Source: Myxocyprinus asiaticus (lineage: Eukaryota; Chordata; Actinopteri; Cypriniformes; Catostomidae). Taken from it: DNA of 64,000 nt. The stretch covers positions 25,760,656 through 25,824,655 of the forward strand of contig NC_059348.1 of assembly GCF_019703515.2 (NCBI RefSeq), in the 5' to 3' direction. A model generated the notes under the pieces. It was not told the DNA's origin, made no database searches, and saw only the letters and a program-made list of their open reading frames with translations. Shown piece by piece: positions 1-32,700 of the stretch (the first letter of the stretch is position 1; the number at the start of each line of letters is the position of its first letter). A program made the position numbers and the translations under genes.

Positions 1-333
1 TGCACGACCACCCCTGGAGAAAGGACATCATAGGTCAGAAAGGCACAAGTATATGAATCAATCACAGCTTTTAAGAGTTTCCAGTACGAACTATTGCTGT
101 TGAAAATCCAATGGATAATGAGATTCAAATCTTTGATACTAGTAGGGAGTTTACCTACCTCTGATGTAGTATGGATGCTGATACAGTGTTGGGTGCACAC
201 TAAGGAGAGGAGAACAGAAATGAGTCACTTGTCCATGTTTACATTATTTGTTTTTCCTTAGTTACACATTAGCTAAGAGGTGCATTGGAAATTAAAAGTT
301 GCAAACTATATTAACCATATCTCTAGTGTCCTA

Positions 334-21010
<20,677 letters not shown>

Positions 21011-21616
21011 TTCTTTTTAAGTATCAAATGATGATAGTGCGTCTTGGTGCCTTAATTACGGTGCAGTGGCTCCTTTGATTCAAGTACTGATCACCTCAAG
21101 GTGGTCGTGCAACAGATGACTCCTGCACACACAGAAACATAAACAACATGGCCCAGAACAGATGCTCTTCCAGTATGACAGTGTAGTTAGTAAAGTGTTC
21201 TCCAAGAGAGAGGTGACCACAAGAGAACACATGAGGAAAGACTTTATAGACATTTTTATGCTTATCTGCAGACCTGATATTTATATTGTCTTCTATGTTT
21301 CGAGTCAACAGTTTCGGAAATTTAACACGAAACAAAAATGAATTAACTTGCGACTATAAATGAGAAACCCACCTATCAATTGACAAAAAGTCTTGCTTAT
21401 TTCGTTTACAAGCGGTTCATTTTTAGTTTACAAGATGTCAGTAGCTATTTTTATTCGTTTCGTAACATACAGTAAGCCACCACAACAAGGTCCCTACGTC
21501 TGAGCTGCACGTAGGACCGTTAGTTGTGGGTTAGAGTTGGTTTGGACAAAAAGTCTCTGTAGTAATTCAGTGATTTCATCTAAGTCAGAGAAATATGATT
21601 GTTTTTTTAATCTTAC

Positions 21617-21705
21617 CCTGTTTCTAGCCGTGAGGCGCCAGCGTTCACGCCGTTGCTCAAACCCACCGTTTAAACAGTTTCTACTATGTGTTCGTCATTT
21701 GTGAG
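21617..21705 (-). other. mknk2: probable non-coding first exon of mknk2
   Basis: Minus-strand donor AACAGG|GTAAGA at 21616/21617, about 30-110 bp downstream of a TATA-like box. The upper boundary (transcription start) is a guess from TATA spacing. Confidence 0.5.
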
Positions 21706-21726
21706 ATGAGCGTGAGCGCTCAAGGA

Positions 21727-21733
21727 ATATATA
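21727..21733 (-). promoter_or_regulatory. TATA-like box for mknk2
   Basis: TATATAT on the minus strand in the context ATTGGACAGTATATATTCC, also giving an inverted-CCAAT (ATTGG) motif just upstream. Placed suitably for the exon ending at 21617. Confidence 0.45.
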
Positions 21734-21739
21734 CTGTCC

Positions 21740-22540
21740 AATCCCACGCTCCACCCACTCGATTCTGAATATCCAATCAAAGCTATTGCTTTGAGACCCA
21801 GAATTAAAATCTCAAAATGCTATTGGATATTTAAATCCCCAGAGCGGGTAATCTCATTTCTAACAAAACGGGACAAGCGCTGTGCAAGTTCAATGTCGTT
21901 ATTTACAGCACCTTCTGCTGGACAGTGGAGAATTTGAGACAATAACATGGCTGTGATTACTTTTTTTATTATATATTGGAGATGCAACTGCATACATGTG
22001 ATGTCAGGGAATAACTTTTGTAACTGCCACGTTTAAAAAAAAATTATATTAGGCATAAAGTTTTATTTTTTAGTCTATTTCATACAATTATGATACATTT
22101 ACAGTAGTTTTGTGATTAATACTTTGTGGCTCATATTTGGGACTGTTCCAAGAAGTCCGAGAAGGTGGTCTGGTTTCTAGTGAAGGAGACTTTGGTGGCA
22201 AAGACGTCAAAGTTGACTCCACCTTGTAGGGTGTTTACAATCTACATCCAACCAAAACCAAGTGGAACATTCCAAAACGTTTCTAGTTTTCTAATATCTA
22301 AATGTGCTTTGTGTGCACTTAAAATGCAACAATGAGAAACAAAGTGTGATCATCTCGAATGTTGTCATCATCCACGAGCGCGAGAACGTCGCATGTCGTC
22401 GTATGTACGTCACGAGTTCTCGCGACATTTTCAACAGTCACGTTTCGCACGTCGCCAGGGTGCGACGAAGCTTAATAATTCGTTTGGTGAATTTATGTGT
22501 TCATAATAGAAAATATCGAACACTTTAAGGAATCCATCCG
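21740..22540. promoter_or_regulatory. intergenic divergent promoter region mknk2 / zinc-finger gene
   Basis: The two genes are transcribed away from each other with under 1 kb between probable first exons. CpG-containing stretches at about 22370-22470 (CGAGAACGTCGCATGTCGTC) precede the probable first exon of the plus-strand gene, which ends at donor GTG|GTAAGT (22543/22544). Confidence 0.45.
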
Positions 22541-22976
22541 TGGTAAGTGTCATGACCACCAGCGTGTTCATGGACAATAAATGTTTTCACATACATGTGT
22601 TTTCTTCTAAGATGTGATGTTTTTGTTGTTGCCTGCTAGCTCGTGCGTCTGCTGGCTATCTACATTCCAGATTGTTTACATTGGTGAGATGATCTGTTAG
22701 TTTTTATCAATGACATCACTGGATTGCTTATTATTTAAACACTGTTATTGATGAAGTGCATGTTAAACCCATTTACTTTGAAGTCTGCTGAGTACTTTAT
22801 ACAGTCATTCAACAATCAGTTACGTGCCATTCATTGAAAGTGTGCATGAGTGTTTATGCATAATATCATGTTGTATCTAATGTATCGAACTAGTCCTAAC
22901 TAGATCAATTGATATCTTGGTTTACAGGTCTGGCTGGGACATTTAAACATAATCCATCCAACCACCCCAACTCGCC

Positions 22977-22983
22977 ATGGAGG
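22977..22983 (+). CDS. znf414: znf414 coding exon 1
   Basis: Seven coding bases (Met-Glu plus first base of Gly3) at the end of an exon starting 22928 (acceptor TTTACAG). Donor GTATGT. Confidence 0.75.
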
Positions 22984-25900
22984 GTATGTCAATAATTGTG
23001 TCAAAGCTTGACCATAGATGCTTTTATGGCTGTTTTAATGTTTGTGCATATTAAAGCCCATATTAAAGTACAGTTGGTATTCCATGCTCCACTTCAGGCT
23101 GTCAGATGTCCTGTTCATTTTATGCATGCAAGAGGACCTACAATAGTCCAGAGGCACTGAATAGTCATCTGCAGGACCATCAAAAGAACACTGCCCAGTC
23201 GCTTCCTGGTAAAACATAATTTCCTTAAACGATTTAAACATTGCCTGGTATAACGTAGACTAGTGCAGATTAATTAAATGTTATTTGATTTGTACAGTGA
23301 TGATTTTAATCTTTGTTTTATTTGTTGTTTCCAAAGGACATCTTGCTAAAATTAGTGTCTAATGCATTCTCCTTTTTTCTTTAGGGAAAACTTTTCTGTG
23401 CTCTTCAATAGGATGTGATGGTTCCTTCAGCAACATGCAGCAGCTCATGGAACATATGAGGCACCACCACAAGCCAAATTATTATTTCCTGTGAGTTTAT
23501 TTTGCTTTCTTTCTTAAAGGAGGTTACATTGTTGTTACATGGAAGTATTGCATGCCATCATTTCAGTATCAAATAAAACAGCTAACTTTCTTCAGGACAT
23601 CTTTGGGACAGTTTGCAATTTCACATAGTCCACATCCACACTAATACGTTTCTGACTGAAAATTCAGTTTTCTGTTTTCTAATGTCATTATTTTCCATAG
23701 TATCTGGTACTTTAGAGTTATTTTTTCTAAAGTAGGGATGTCCCATGGTTGTCGACAAAATGTATTAGTGTGGACGTGGTCATAGAGATCTCGCTATCTG
23801 GAACCGTCTACCCCTTTTTTATTTTATTTTTTATTTTTATTTTTTCTCCCCTTTTCTCCCCAATTTGGCATGCCCAATTCCCAATGCGCTCTACGTCCTC
23901 GTGGTGGCGTAGTGACTCGCCTCAATCCGGGTGGTGGAGGACGAATATCAGTTTCCTCTGTGTCTGAGACCGTCAATCCGTGCACCTTATCATGTAGCTT
24001 GTTGAGCGCGTTACTGCGGAGACATAGCGTGTGTGGAGGCTCACGCTATTCTCCGCGGCATCCATGCACAACTCACCACGCGCCCCACCAAGAGCGAGAA
24101 CCACATTATAACGACCACGAGATTAACCCAATGTGACACTACCAACCCTAGCAACTGAGCCAATTGATTGCTTAGGAAGCCTGACTGGAGTCACTTAGCA
24201 TGTCCTGGATTTGAACTTGCAACTCCAGGTGTGGTAGTCAGCATCTTTACTCGCTGAGCTACCCAGGCCCCCTCATCTCCCCCTTTAAGGAACTGACTCA
24301 GACCACATATCTTTAAAAATCAGCTTAAAATTCAGTTCCATTTTAGTAACCCATTAACAGATTTCCCTTGTCAATTTATTTTATTAGTTCAATATTAGTA
24401 ACATTTTGACACTCCAAAAATCACATATAGGCATCGTAAAAGTAATCCAATGATTAAAAAGACTCCAGTGTTTTAATCCATGTCTTCAGAAGTGATATGA
24501 TAGGTCTGGGTGAGAAACAGATCAATATTTAAGTATTTAAGTTAGTTTTTTTGTTAGAAATTCTTCTCCCTGCCCAGTAGGGGGTTATGTGCAGTTAGAA
24601 TGTGAAGCACCAAAAACACAAAAAGAAAAAAGTTAAAGTGGAGATTGATTGAGCAGATAGGAGTATTTATAGTAAAAGTCTTAAATATTGATCTGTTTCT
24701 CACCCACACATATCATATCGCTTCTGAAGACATGGATTTAACCACTGGAGTTTTATGGATTACTTTTATGCAGACTTATGTCATTTAGGAGCTTCAAAAT
24801 GTTGGCACCCATTCACTTGCATTTTATAGACCAAAAGGGCAGAGAAAATCTTCTAACAATCATCATTTGAGTTCAGCAGATGAAAGAAAGTCATGCACAT
24901 CTAGGATGGCATGAGGGTGAGTATATGATTAGAGAATTTTCATTTTTGGGTGAAATATCCCTTTAAGTGCAAAAACAACCTTCAATCTTTTTCTGTCCTT
25001 TAGGTGCGAAAGCTGCAAGGCCAAACTGCGTTCTTACCGTACCCTTCTCAAACACCTGCAAACCTGTGCTAAGGTTGCCAAGAACAAAGCTGCAAAGATA
25101 GAGACTGGAATGGCACCTGATGCAGATCCCACTGGTGTTCCACTCATAACTGGTGACATGGAGCAATCTGGATCATTCTTAGACACACATGGATCAGAGG
25201 AGATGGAGTCTAAGCCCTCTCTGTCCCCATATCCAACCCAGCAGTCTCCAGCAAACAATGTTTTCATGAACGCCACATCCGTTGGCCCTGCAACTCTGCC
25301 CCTTGCCACTCTAGAACCTGCCTTAACCCCAAATCTTCCCTATCAGCCAGAATCGCCCTACAGTCCTTATCCACCCGCTCTGTCTCCTGTTAACCCAGCC
25401 TTCCTGCCAGATCCAGGCCTACAGCAGCAGCAGCGGTCTCCCAGGTCTGGTCCTCCAAGTCTGCCCTCTTCACCGACACTGCCATCATCTCCAGGGTCAA
25501 ATGCAGTCTGGAGGAAGAACCAAGGTGAATAGATCTTATCTTATAGAGCTTTCCTCTGTGAGGAAAGCTGAGTTACAACAGGTATCATTGATTATAATGT
25601 TCCTTAAATGGATAGTTCACCCAAATATTGAAATTCTGTCTTTATTCAATCACCCTCATATTATTCAAAACCCATATGACTTTTTTTTTCTCTGTGGAAA
25701 ACAAAAGGAGGTATTGATCAGAATGTCTAAGCTTCTCTGTTACCATTCCCTTCCATTATAATTTTTTTTCCATACAATGAAAGTGATAAGATACAGAGAG
25801 GCTTGCACATTCTGCTAGATAACTACTTTTGTGTTCCACGCAAGAGAGAAAGAAAGTCATACCTATTTGGAACGACATGAGGGTGAGTACATGATGACAG

Positions 25901-28503
25901 AACTTTCATTTTGGGGTAAACTGTCCTTTAAAGCAACTGTTCACCCAAAAATGAAAATTCTCTCATTTACTTACCCACATGCCATTCTGGATGTGTATGA
26001 CTTTCATTCTTTCTTCTGTTGAATACAAATGAAAATTTTTAGAAGAATATCTCAGCATTGTAGGTCCATTCGATGCAAGTGAATAGTGGCTAGACCTTTG
26101 AAGGTCCAAAAAACACATTAAGGCAGCATAAAAGTAATCCCTAAGTCTCAAGTGGTTAAAGTCCCAGTGAATTGCATTGAAAAGCACATCTTACTTTACA
26201 CTGTTGACGTATTTCGTACTTAAACATGAAGTTGGGGCGGGACTTGTTGAACGACTCGTGCCATTTTTAAAAATAGCCAGTAAGCGCAGCCACAGCCTTT
26301 GAAGTGCCCTACGAAGGAATCATCAGCGCAGGTGAGAACACATCCATGTGCGTGCAGCAAGCAGATTAATGGGGCGAATGCCTTCTCATTGTAAAACGCA
26401 TTTGATTTTATTTGAACATTTGATTGAAGTTTCTCTAGCGTAGTTTGACGTCATTACTGTGCCTTGGTCTTTCTAGCCGGAAGAGCGAGACTGCAGAATT
26501 TAAATGCTTATATCTTCTGAAAATGAATTTTTTCAACCTTTAGGAGTACACTAGCATATAGATGACCCTAAAGCTAATAGATATGGAATAAAAGCACCAA
26601 AACTTCTTTAAATACATGTCTTCTGAAGCGATATAATAGGTGTGGTTGAAAAGTAGATCAATATTTAAGTCCTTTTTTTTTTTTTACTATAAATCTCCTC
26701 CAATGACCAGCCCTGACCAGTAGTAGGCGATATGCACGAAAAATGTGAATCACCAAAAAACAAAAGATGAAGATGTGGAAGTGAAATTGAAAGTGGACAT
26801 TCATAGTAAAAAAGGACTTACTGTAAGTATTGATCTATTTCTTCCCATCACCTATCATATCGCTCCAGAAGACTTGGATTTAACCACTGGAGTTGTATGG
26901 ATTACTTTTATGCTGCCATTATTTGCTTTTTGGAGCTGCAAAGTTCTGGCCACCATTCACTTGCATTGAATGGACCGACAGAGCTGAGATATTCTTCTTT
27001 GTTTGTGTTCTGCAGAAGAAAGAATGTAACACACATCTGGGATGGCATAAGGGTGACTAAATGATGAGAGAATTTTCATTTTTGGGTGAACTATTCCTTT
27101 TAAATCACCCTACATTGTAGAGCCTGTTCACCTGTGTATTTCCCAGTTTGCTCAACTGATCTCACCTGCTCATCAACAGGTGTGAGTCCTTTTGAAAGTG
27201 AAATTTTAAGTTAATTTGGCCATGGCCGCTTTGAGTGAACTGTGTTTTGTCGTGTTGCACTATCCTGCCAGACCCGCCCGGGCCCCTTTTGCACAGATGG
27301 AACTCTCCAAGCAGTCAGAGTTTAAGTAGAGATGAAGTCCAGGTGAGGCACAGAGAATCCACACACACATTGCTTCAGGGAAAAATCAGACCTTCCCTCA
27401 AATTATGCTTTAGGTGCTAATCCCCCTTCCCTTCCCTCCTCTAACCGGGCTCAGTGTCTTCCCTGAGTGTGCCATTTAGTTGTACCATGCAGCTGTGCAA
27501 ACTCAGTCACTCCCATACAATCCTAAATGCATACATTCGGGTCCTGCACTAACAAATGAGATAAACACATCAGAGAGTTTGTTTTTAGGGACAAGATTAC
27601 TTTTTTTACCATCAGCATTTGCTAAATTTAGGTGGTCATTTCTGGTAAGAGATGGTGCTGTATCCTCGTTGATCATATGTGGATAGGTTGACAGTGCTTA
27701 TATCAGCGCCTTTGTGCGCATGTTCATCTGCCTAAACTGGGTCAGTTTTGATGTTTAATTGCATATGCTCTTCTTTCTGTGAATAATACATTGCTCTTGG
27801 GTGTGTGAGAAATTTCAGCTCAAGTCAGTCATGAATTTATCTGCTACTTGCTGGTAAAGGGTTCTGTTTTCGCGATATGTTGTTCTCTGCGTTTATTTGT
27901 TTGTGTGTTCTCTCTGTTTATTTCATCTCAATGAATTATTATCCCGAATATGAGTTGAGCTGATAATCTTTGAGTTCATTTTCATTTTAATGACTCATCC
28001 TTAAATTAAATCTGTCAGGTCAGTCTTTCAACTTCCGCATCCTATGGGAACACACCAGAGGCCGATACAGTTGCCTACAGTGTGGCCACTGTACCCCAGA
28101 CCGGGGGGAGATGACGGCACACATCAACCTGCACAAGAACTCAGGGTGCAATGTGAATAATGATACTGGTATGGCTACCTCACAGTTTGATCACTTATTT
28201 ATAAACCACAGAATTGATTAAAGCCCTTTCAGTTTTTGTTATTTTGTGGAGTAGAGAAAGTTCTACATTAGCAGTTTAAAGAAGTAAATACACATTAGCT
28301 ATGGTGTATCACTGTCTTCATTTTCATGCTTCTCGGCATGCTGAGTTTGGTGATTTAATGTGCATTTCATTCTGTATATTGGGTCTTTCTGCTCACTTAA
28401 ACTAAATCTTCTGTGCATTTTTACAGATCCAGAGGTTGGCACCAGTTCCTTAATGGCTAAGACTTCACTACACTCGGACAACTCAACGTATACACAGCTT
28501 TAA
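22977..28503 (+). CDS. znf414: zinc-finger protein gene, probably znf414
   Basis: Six coding exons give 323 residues. Four zinc fingers are visible: C8-C13-H26-H30 and C45-C50-H63-H67 (both with a four-residue Cys spacing), a C2HC finger C76-C79-H92-C96, then a Pro/Ser-rich linker of about 150 residues and a last C2H2 finger C267-C270-H283-H287. The signature VWRKNQGQSFNFR...WEHTRGRY before the last finger and the overall layout fit vertebrate ZNF414, a little-studied nuclear protein. The symbol rests on memory of the family, not a search. Start: the only ATG in the second exon (ACTCGCCATGG context). All splice phases agree. Stop TAA at 28501-28503. Confidence 0.85.
23098..23208 (+). CDS. znf414: znf414 coding exon 2, finger 1
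   Basis: 111 nt, residues 4-39; CSFYACKRTYNSPEALNSHL is the first C2H2 finger. Acceptor CTTCAG, donor GTAAAA. Confidence 0.9.
23385..23490 (+). CDS. znf414: znf414 coding exon 3, finger 2
   Basis: 106 nt, residues 41-74; CSSIGCDGSFSNMQQLMEHM finger. Acceptor TTTAG, donor GTGAGT. Confidence 0.9.
23816..24272 (-). mobile_element. tRNA-derived SINE (HAmo-like), full head
   Basis: The minus strand opens GGGCCTGGGTAGCTCAGCGA (box A-like) and has box B AGTTCAAATCC at 24217-24207. The conserved body is shared with the copy at 5266-5629, and it ends in an A/G-rich tail (GGGGAGAAAA...). It lies in the intron before finger 3. HAmo-type SINEs are known from cyprinids. Confidence 0.85.
24440..24966. 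mobile_element. TTAA MITE, foldback (GGGTGAAATATCCCTTTAA end)
   Basis: The right end has the family terminus ATCCCTTTAA. Long inverted arms at about 24450-24535 and 24690-24785 share CCATGTCTTCAGAAGTGATA and its inverse. The left terminus has been lost. Confidence 0.7.
25004..25524 (+). CDS. znf414: znf414 coding exon 4, C2HC finger and Pro-rich linker
   Basis: 521 nt, residues 76-248. CESCKAKLRSYRTLLKHLQT begins the exon; a Pro/Ser-rich, presumably disordered region with a QQQQ tract follows. Donor CAAG|GTGAAT. Confidence 0.9.
25604..25931. mobile_element. TTAA MITE
   Basis: TTAAATGGATAGTTCACCC at left and GGTAAACTGTCCTTTAA at right. Shares its right TTAA with the next element. Confidence 0.7.
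25928..27103. mobile_element. TTAA MITE with inner insertion
   Basis: Left TTAAAGCAACTGTTCACCC and right GGGTGAACTATTCCTTTTAA. Foldback arms (CATGTCTTCTGAAGCGATAT and its inverse) survive. About 26165-26605 is foreign sequence splitting the left arm. Confidence 0.7.
27104..28018. other. znf414 intron, unassigned stretch
   Basis: No exon with compatible phase and no repeat end is recognised. Frames at 27235-27420 and 27480-27686 are featureless. Confidence 0.4.
28019..28168 (+). CDS. znf414: znf414 coding exon 5, finger 4
   Basis: 150 nt, residues 250-298; CLQCGHCTPDRGEMTAHINL finger. Acceptor TGTCAG, donor GTATGG. Confidence 0.9.
28427..28503 (+). CDS. znf414: znf414 last coding exon
   Basis: Residues 300-323 ending STYTQL, then TAA. 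Acceptor TTACAG. Confidence 0.85.
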
Positions 28504-29315
28504 CATGAAATGAGATGCTAAACTTACAGATTGACAAAGTTTGTTGTAGCTTGCGATTCAGAGAGAAACTTAAATATGTTCATTTCACTGGCCTCCTAGC
28601 ATCTCTATGGTCTGGAACTGTCCAGTAATCACTGTTCAAACAGAAGTAGGGAAAAAAGTGCTGCATATACTATGTGTTTGTGGGTCAACTATTCTCAAAC
28701 CCAGACAATATGTCTTGCTTGTCTTTCAACAAATAATGTGGAATTGTATATAATATCAGTATTTATTCGGTCTTTGTTTTAATCTTTTTGGAGCAGGTTG
28801 TAGACATTTGTAATCCCAGATAGCACACGTACATTTCAGAGATGACTGTTTAAGAGCGTTTCATCTGGAAAGCATTATGTTATAATCAACATTTGCTAAA
28901 CATCTTAAAAAGATCAGATTTACAAACATTCTAAATCATAAATGTCTCAAAGATATCTGCTGAATGTCTTATTGACATCCAAGAGGAAACGTCTTATAGA
29001 CATTATTGCAGATGAGCAAACAACCTATCTATCCTATCTATCTATCTATCTATCTATCTACTATATATATATATATATATATACAGATTGTAAACACACA
29101 TCAAAAAGACTTCTGGGTGATGTATGTGTGCTATCAGGTTTTTTTTATTTTTTATTTTTTTCATTATAAATAGCCTATAGAAATCTTGGCCAACTGTTAT
29201 TGTATCAAAAAGAAAACTGATGAATATGTGAAATGGTGCCAAACTATTTGTATTAAGACCAATAGTTTCTGTAGTGTCTGCCAGCTATAAATAAAACCTG
29301 TTTTTTTAATTGTGA
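28504..29315 (+). other. znf414: znf414 3' UTR with poly(A) signal
   Basis: AATAAA at 29290-29295 is the likely cleavage signal. A TCTA repeat (about 29032-29061) running into a TA repeat (29062-29083) lies within it. Confidence 0.6.
29027..29083. repeat. compound microsatellite (TCTA)n(TA)n
   Basis: About seven TCTA units followed by about eleven TA units. Confidence 0.9.
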
Positions 29316-29736
29316 TGTGCATGTTTTCATTTTAATGTCTTTAATTATTTTCTGTGGTGGGATTTTATCCCACAAGTATTTCATAGTCTACAAATGTTTC
29401 ATTTTAAAGTGTAATGGAGTGAAATTGGTCTTGTAACAATACTTGTAGAACCGCTATAGGGAAAAATCTGACAGAAGACCTCTCCGTAAAATGTACAGTA
29501 ATGGGTGGAGAAACTTAAGTGATTTGCGTGGTATTTAAACTGATAAAAGATGTTGGAAAGAAACACGTGGAAGATATGAGCTATTCTGCTTTTATTTTAT
29601 AAACTGTCCGTGTCGCGGCCATTTGTTCAAACGCTTCAGTTTCTTCCTTCACACTCCTTCAGTGTAACAGCGAGGATGCACGTTCAATCTACTTCAACGT
29701 TTCTGTAAATAAACGGAACAACCGAAACAGGCAACA

Positions 29737-29748
29737 ATGGAAAACATG
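29737..29748 (+). CDS. mllt1: mllt1 coding exon 1
   Basis: ATGGAAAACATG (MENM), donor GTAATA; preceded by a probable 5' UTR from about 29600. The very short first coding exon parallels human ENL, which opens with four codons before CTVQV. Confidence 0.8.
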
Positions 29749-32700
29749 GTAATAAGCCTTTAATAACACTGACAGTAGGCTAATATAGGAAAATATGCAT
29801 AATTTTTTATAATTAATAAAGCATTTATCTTTAATAGTCGCCAGGCCAACGTTTCTATGATGACTGCCAAGGGTGCTAACTTAGCCAGCTATACCCTGCG
29901 CGTGTGCCAGCGATGCTTAAAGCAGGAAACCCGCGCAATTACATCAGTGTTTTATGTAAATATCAGGTGTGACGACGATGTGTTTACAGAAATCTGTATG
30001 GCCTTTTATAAATACCAGGCTTTGAGATACAGGACAGATAGACTCTTGAGTTCCAGCACATAATTGGTGTCCAGCTAGCTAGTGTCTCAAAACCTAGAGT
30101 GCTGCCTACCTAGGCAGTAGTTGTGAGCACGTTTGCCTGCGCCCACCATGGCCCCAAACATGCCGTCTCTGTAGACTGCTGTTTAGGCTTTGAAGCAGCC
30201 AACTATCTCAGATATTCTTCCCATTTCATGGGAGGATGAAAGTGTGATGTTGGGTTGTATAATTCAATAGCCAAGCTTAGATTCCAAACATTGAGTGAGA
30301 GAATGCAAGTGCCCTCGTGAAGGATGTTAAGTTAACTGTGTGACCCTGGAAGTGAATCAGTAAATTATTAAAGAAAGTTTAACAAGGGAGTAGAGGTGTT
30401 CTCAAGCAAAATAATGCTTTATGACTTTAAAGTTTGATAATAGCACAGCCTGATGTGGCTACACACTCTCCAGTCATATTTGTTGACATTGTGCTTCAAG
30501 TTTTGATGCACTTCTTATTTTAGTTTTGTATTATTCATGCGCTGGGGAAAATGCTTTAGGCCCTTGTTTGCACATAGGATCATTCATCATTGGCAAGGAG
30601 TATATTGACCATGGAGCTAACACATACAAGTCTATCAGGAGTTTTGTTTCCATACCAAGAATAGCTGTAAACAATAAACCATCACACACATGACAGATAC
30701 CTGACATGTAATAAAACCAAAGCGAGTTTGATTTCTTGCAGAAATAAACTGTAAAACTGACAAGAAGTTGGCCACGGTCTCCAAACAAAACATTTCACTG
30801 AATAGAGGTCACAGTACAGCTTATGACTGATCAAATCTGATGTTGTAGTCATAGCTTGTCCACAACTGACAGACTAATGGATGACTGTTGTTGCAGTGCA
30901 CTGTGCAGGTGAAACTGGAGCTGGGGCACAGAGCCCAGTTAAGGAAGAAGGTCACCAACGAGGGCTTCACACATGACTGGATGGTGTTTGTTCGAGGCCC
31001 AGAGACATGTGACATCCAGCACTTTGTGGAGAGAGTTGTCTTCCGCCTTCACGACAGCTTCCCAAAACCTAAAAGAGGCAGGTTATATTTTGGGCGAACC
31101 TAGTAACAATGTAACATGGTACTTGCTGTCATGTAGGTTTAAGTCCCTTCCGATTTGAATTAAAGGATAGCGTTTTGTTAGGACTTTGTACCAATGAAAA
31201 CACTTTAAGGGGATTTGCACCCATCTTATTCTGCTGTGAATGATATTTCCAATATTGTATTTTATCTATCCAAACGATTAACATTTTAATGCCCTAAGCC
31301 CAAACTAATATAGTTTCTGTAGTTACAGCATGTTAAGATCTGAAGACCTTAAAATGCCAGTAATTGTATAGTAATTATGCCACTAGAAATAAATTATTAA
31401 AAGGGGATGGTAAAGGTGTAGGTCTGTAATTTCTTCAGTTAAAGGGATAGTTCACCCAAAAAATGGAAATTCTTTCATCATTTACTCACCCTCATGCCAT
31501 TCCAGATATGTATGACTTTCTTCTTTCTTCTCTGTAGGTCCATACAATGCAAGTGAATGGTGACCAGAACTTTGAAGCTCCAAAAAGCATATAAAGGCAG
31601 CATAAAAGTGATCCATAAGACTCCAGTGGTTTAATCCATGTCTTCTGAAGCGATCCAATCAGTTTTGGGTGAGAACAGACCAAAATGTAGTTCCTTTTTC
31701 ACTATAAATCTTGACATCAGTAGTCTTTTTCAGGGTTCCCGCAGATCCTTAAAAACTCTTAAATATCTTAAATGATACAACAAAAGTCTTAATTTTTATT
31801 TAAAGAGGTCTTAAATTTGGGGGCGGAAATACAGGTATTGTGATATGACCTAATGTGATTATCATACTTCAAAAGAATGCGATTCAATTAAATAAATTCA
31901 TGCGCTGCATCCTTCAAAGTGAAAACGCGGCACTGTTGTATTTTCTCCAATCACACGGGGGCTTGTGAGTATATGCAGGAAGGAAAGACTAAAAACATTT
32001 AATATAGGCTACCAATTTTAAAAACTATTGGCAGACTAACTGGCTTTCTTTCAACACATTATCGAATTAGCACAATCCAATATCGGTCGACCTCTAATTT
32101 GTATTTATTTATATAATGGTACATAAACCAGTATTAATGTGATATATATGTGGGAAACATGTTTAAACGAGTATTTTAAACTTGCATATATCCTACCGTT
32201 TTACTGATGAGCAATGTAAAGGCCATGTTGAATGTGTGCCCCTGCCTGTTTAAATAAGAGTCTGTGATACATGATTTATTTTGAGATTGTGTGTTTTTTT
32301 TTTTGGGATGGGGATACAGTATTCATTTTATTTGTTCAGGTCTTGAAATTTTATTAAAACTCTGCAGCAACCCTGCTTTTTGGAGATCATGATTTCAAGC
32401 TCAGGTACATTTCCTAGCGCCATCTAGCGCTCTGCCCATTCGTCAAGCACTAGGAAGTGTAATCGAGCTTGAAATCATGATTGTGCCTAAATATTGTGCA
32501 ATGGCAAGATGTACAGTGAAAAAGGAGATACATTTTGGTCTGTTCCCACCCAATACCAATTGGATCACTTCTGAAGACATGGATTTAACCACTGGAGTTG
32601 GATGGATTACTTTTATTCTGCCTTTATGTGATTTTTGGTGCTTCAAAGTTTTGGTCACCATTCTTTTGCATTTTTGGCTGAGAAAAAAACATGCAGGTTA

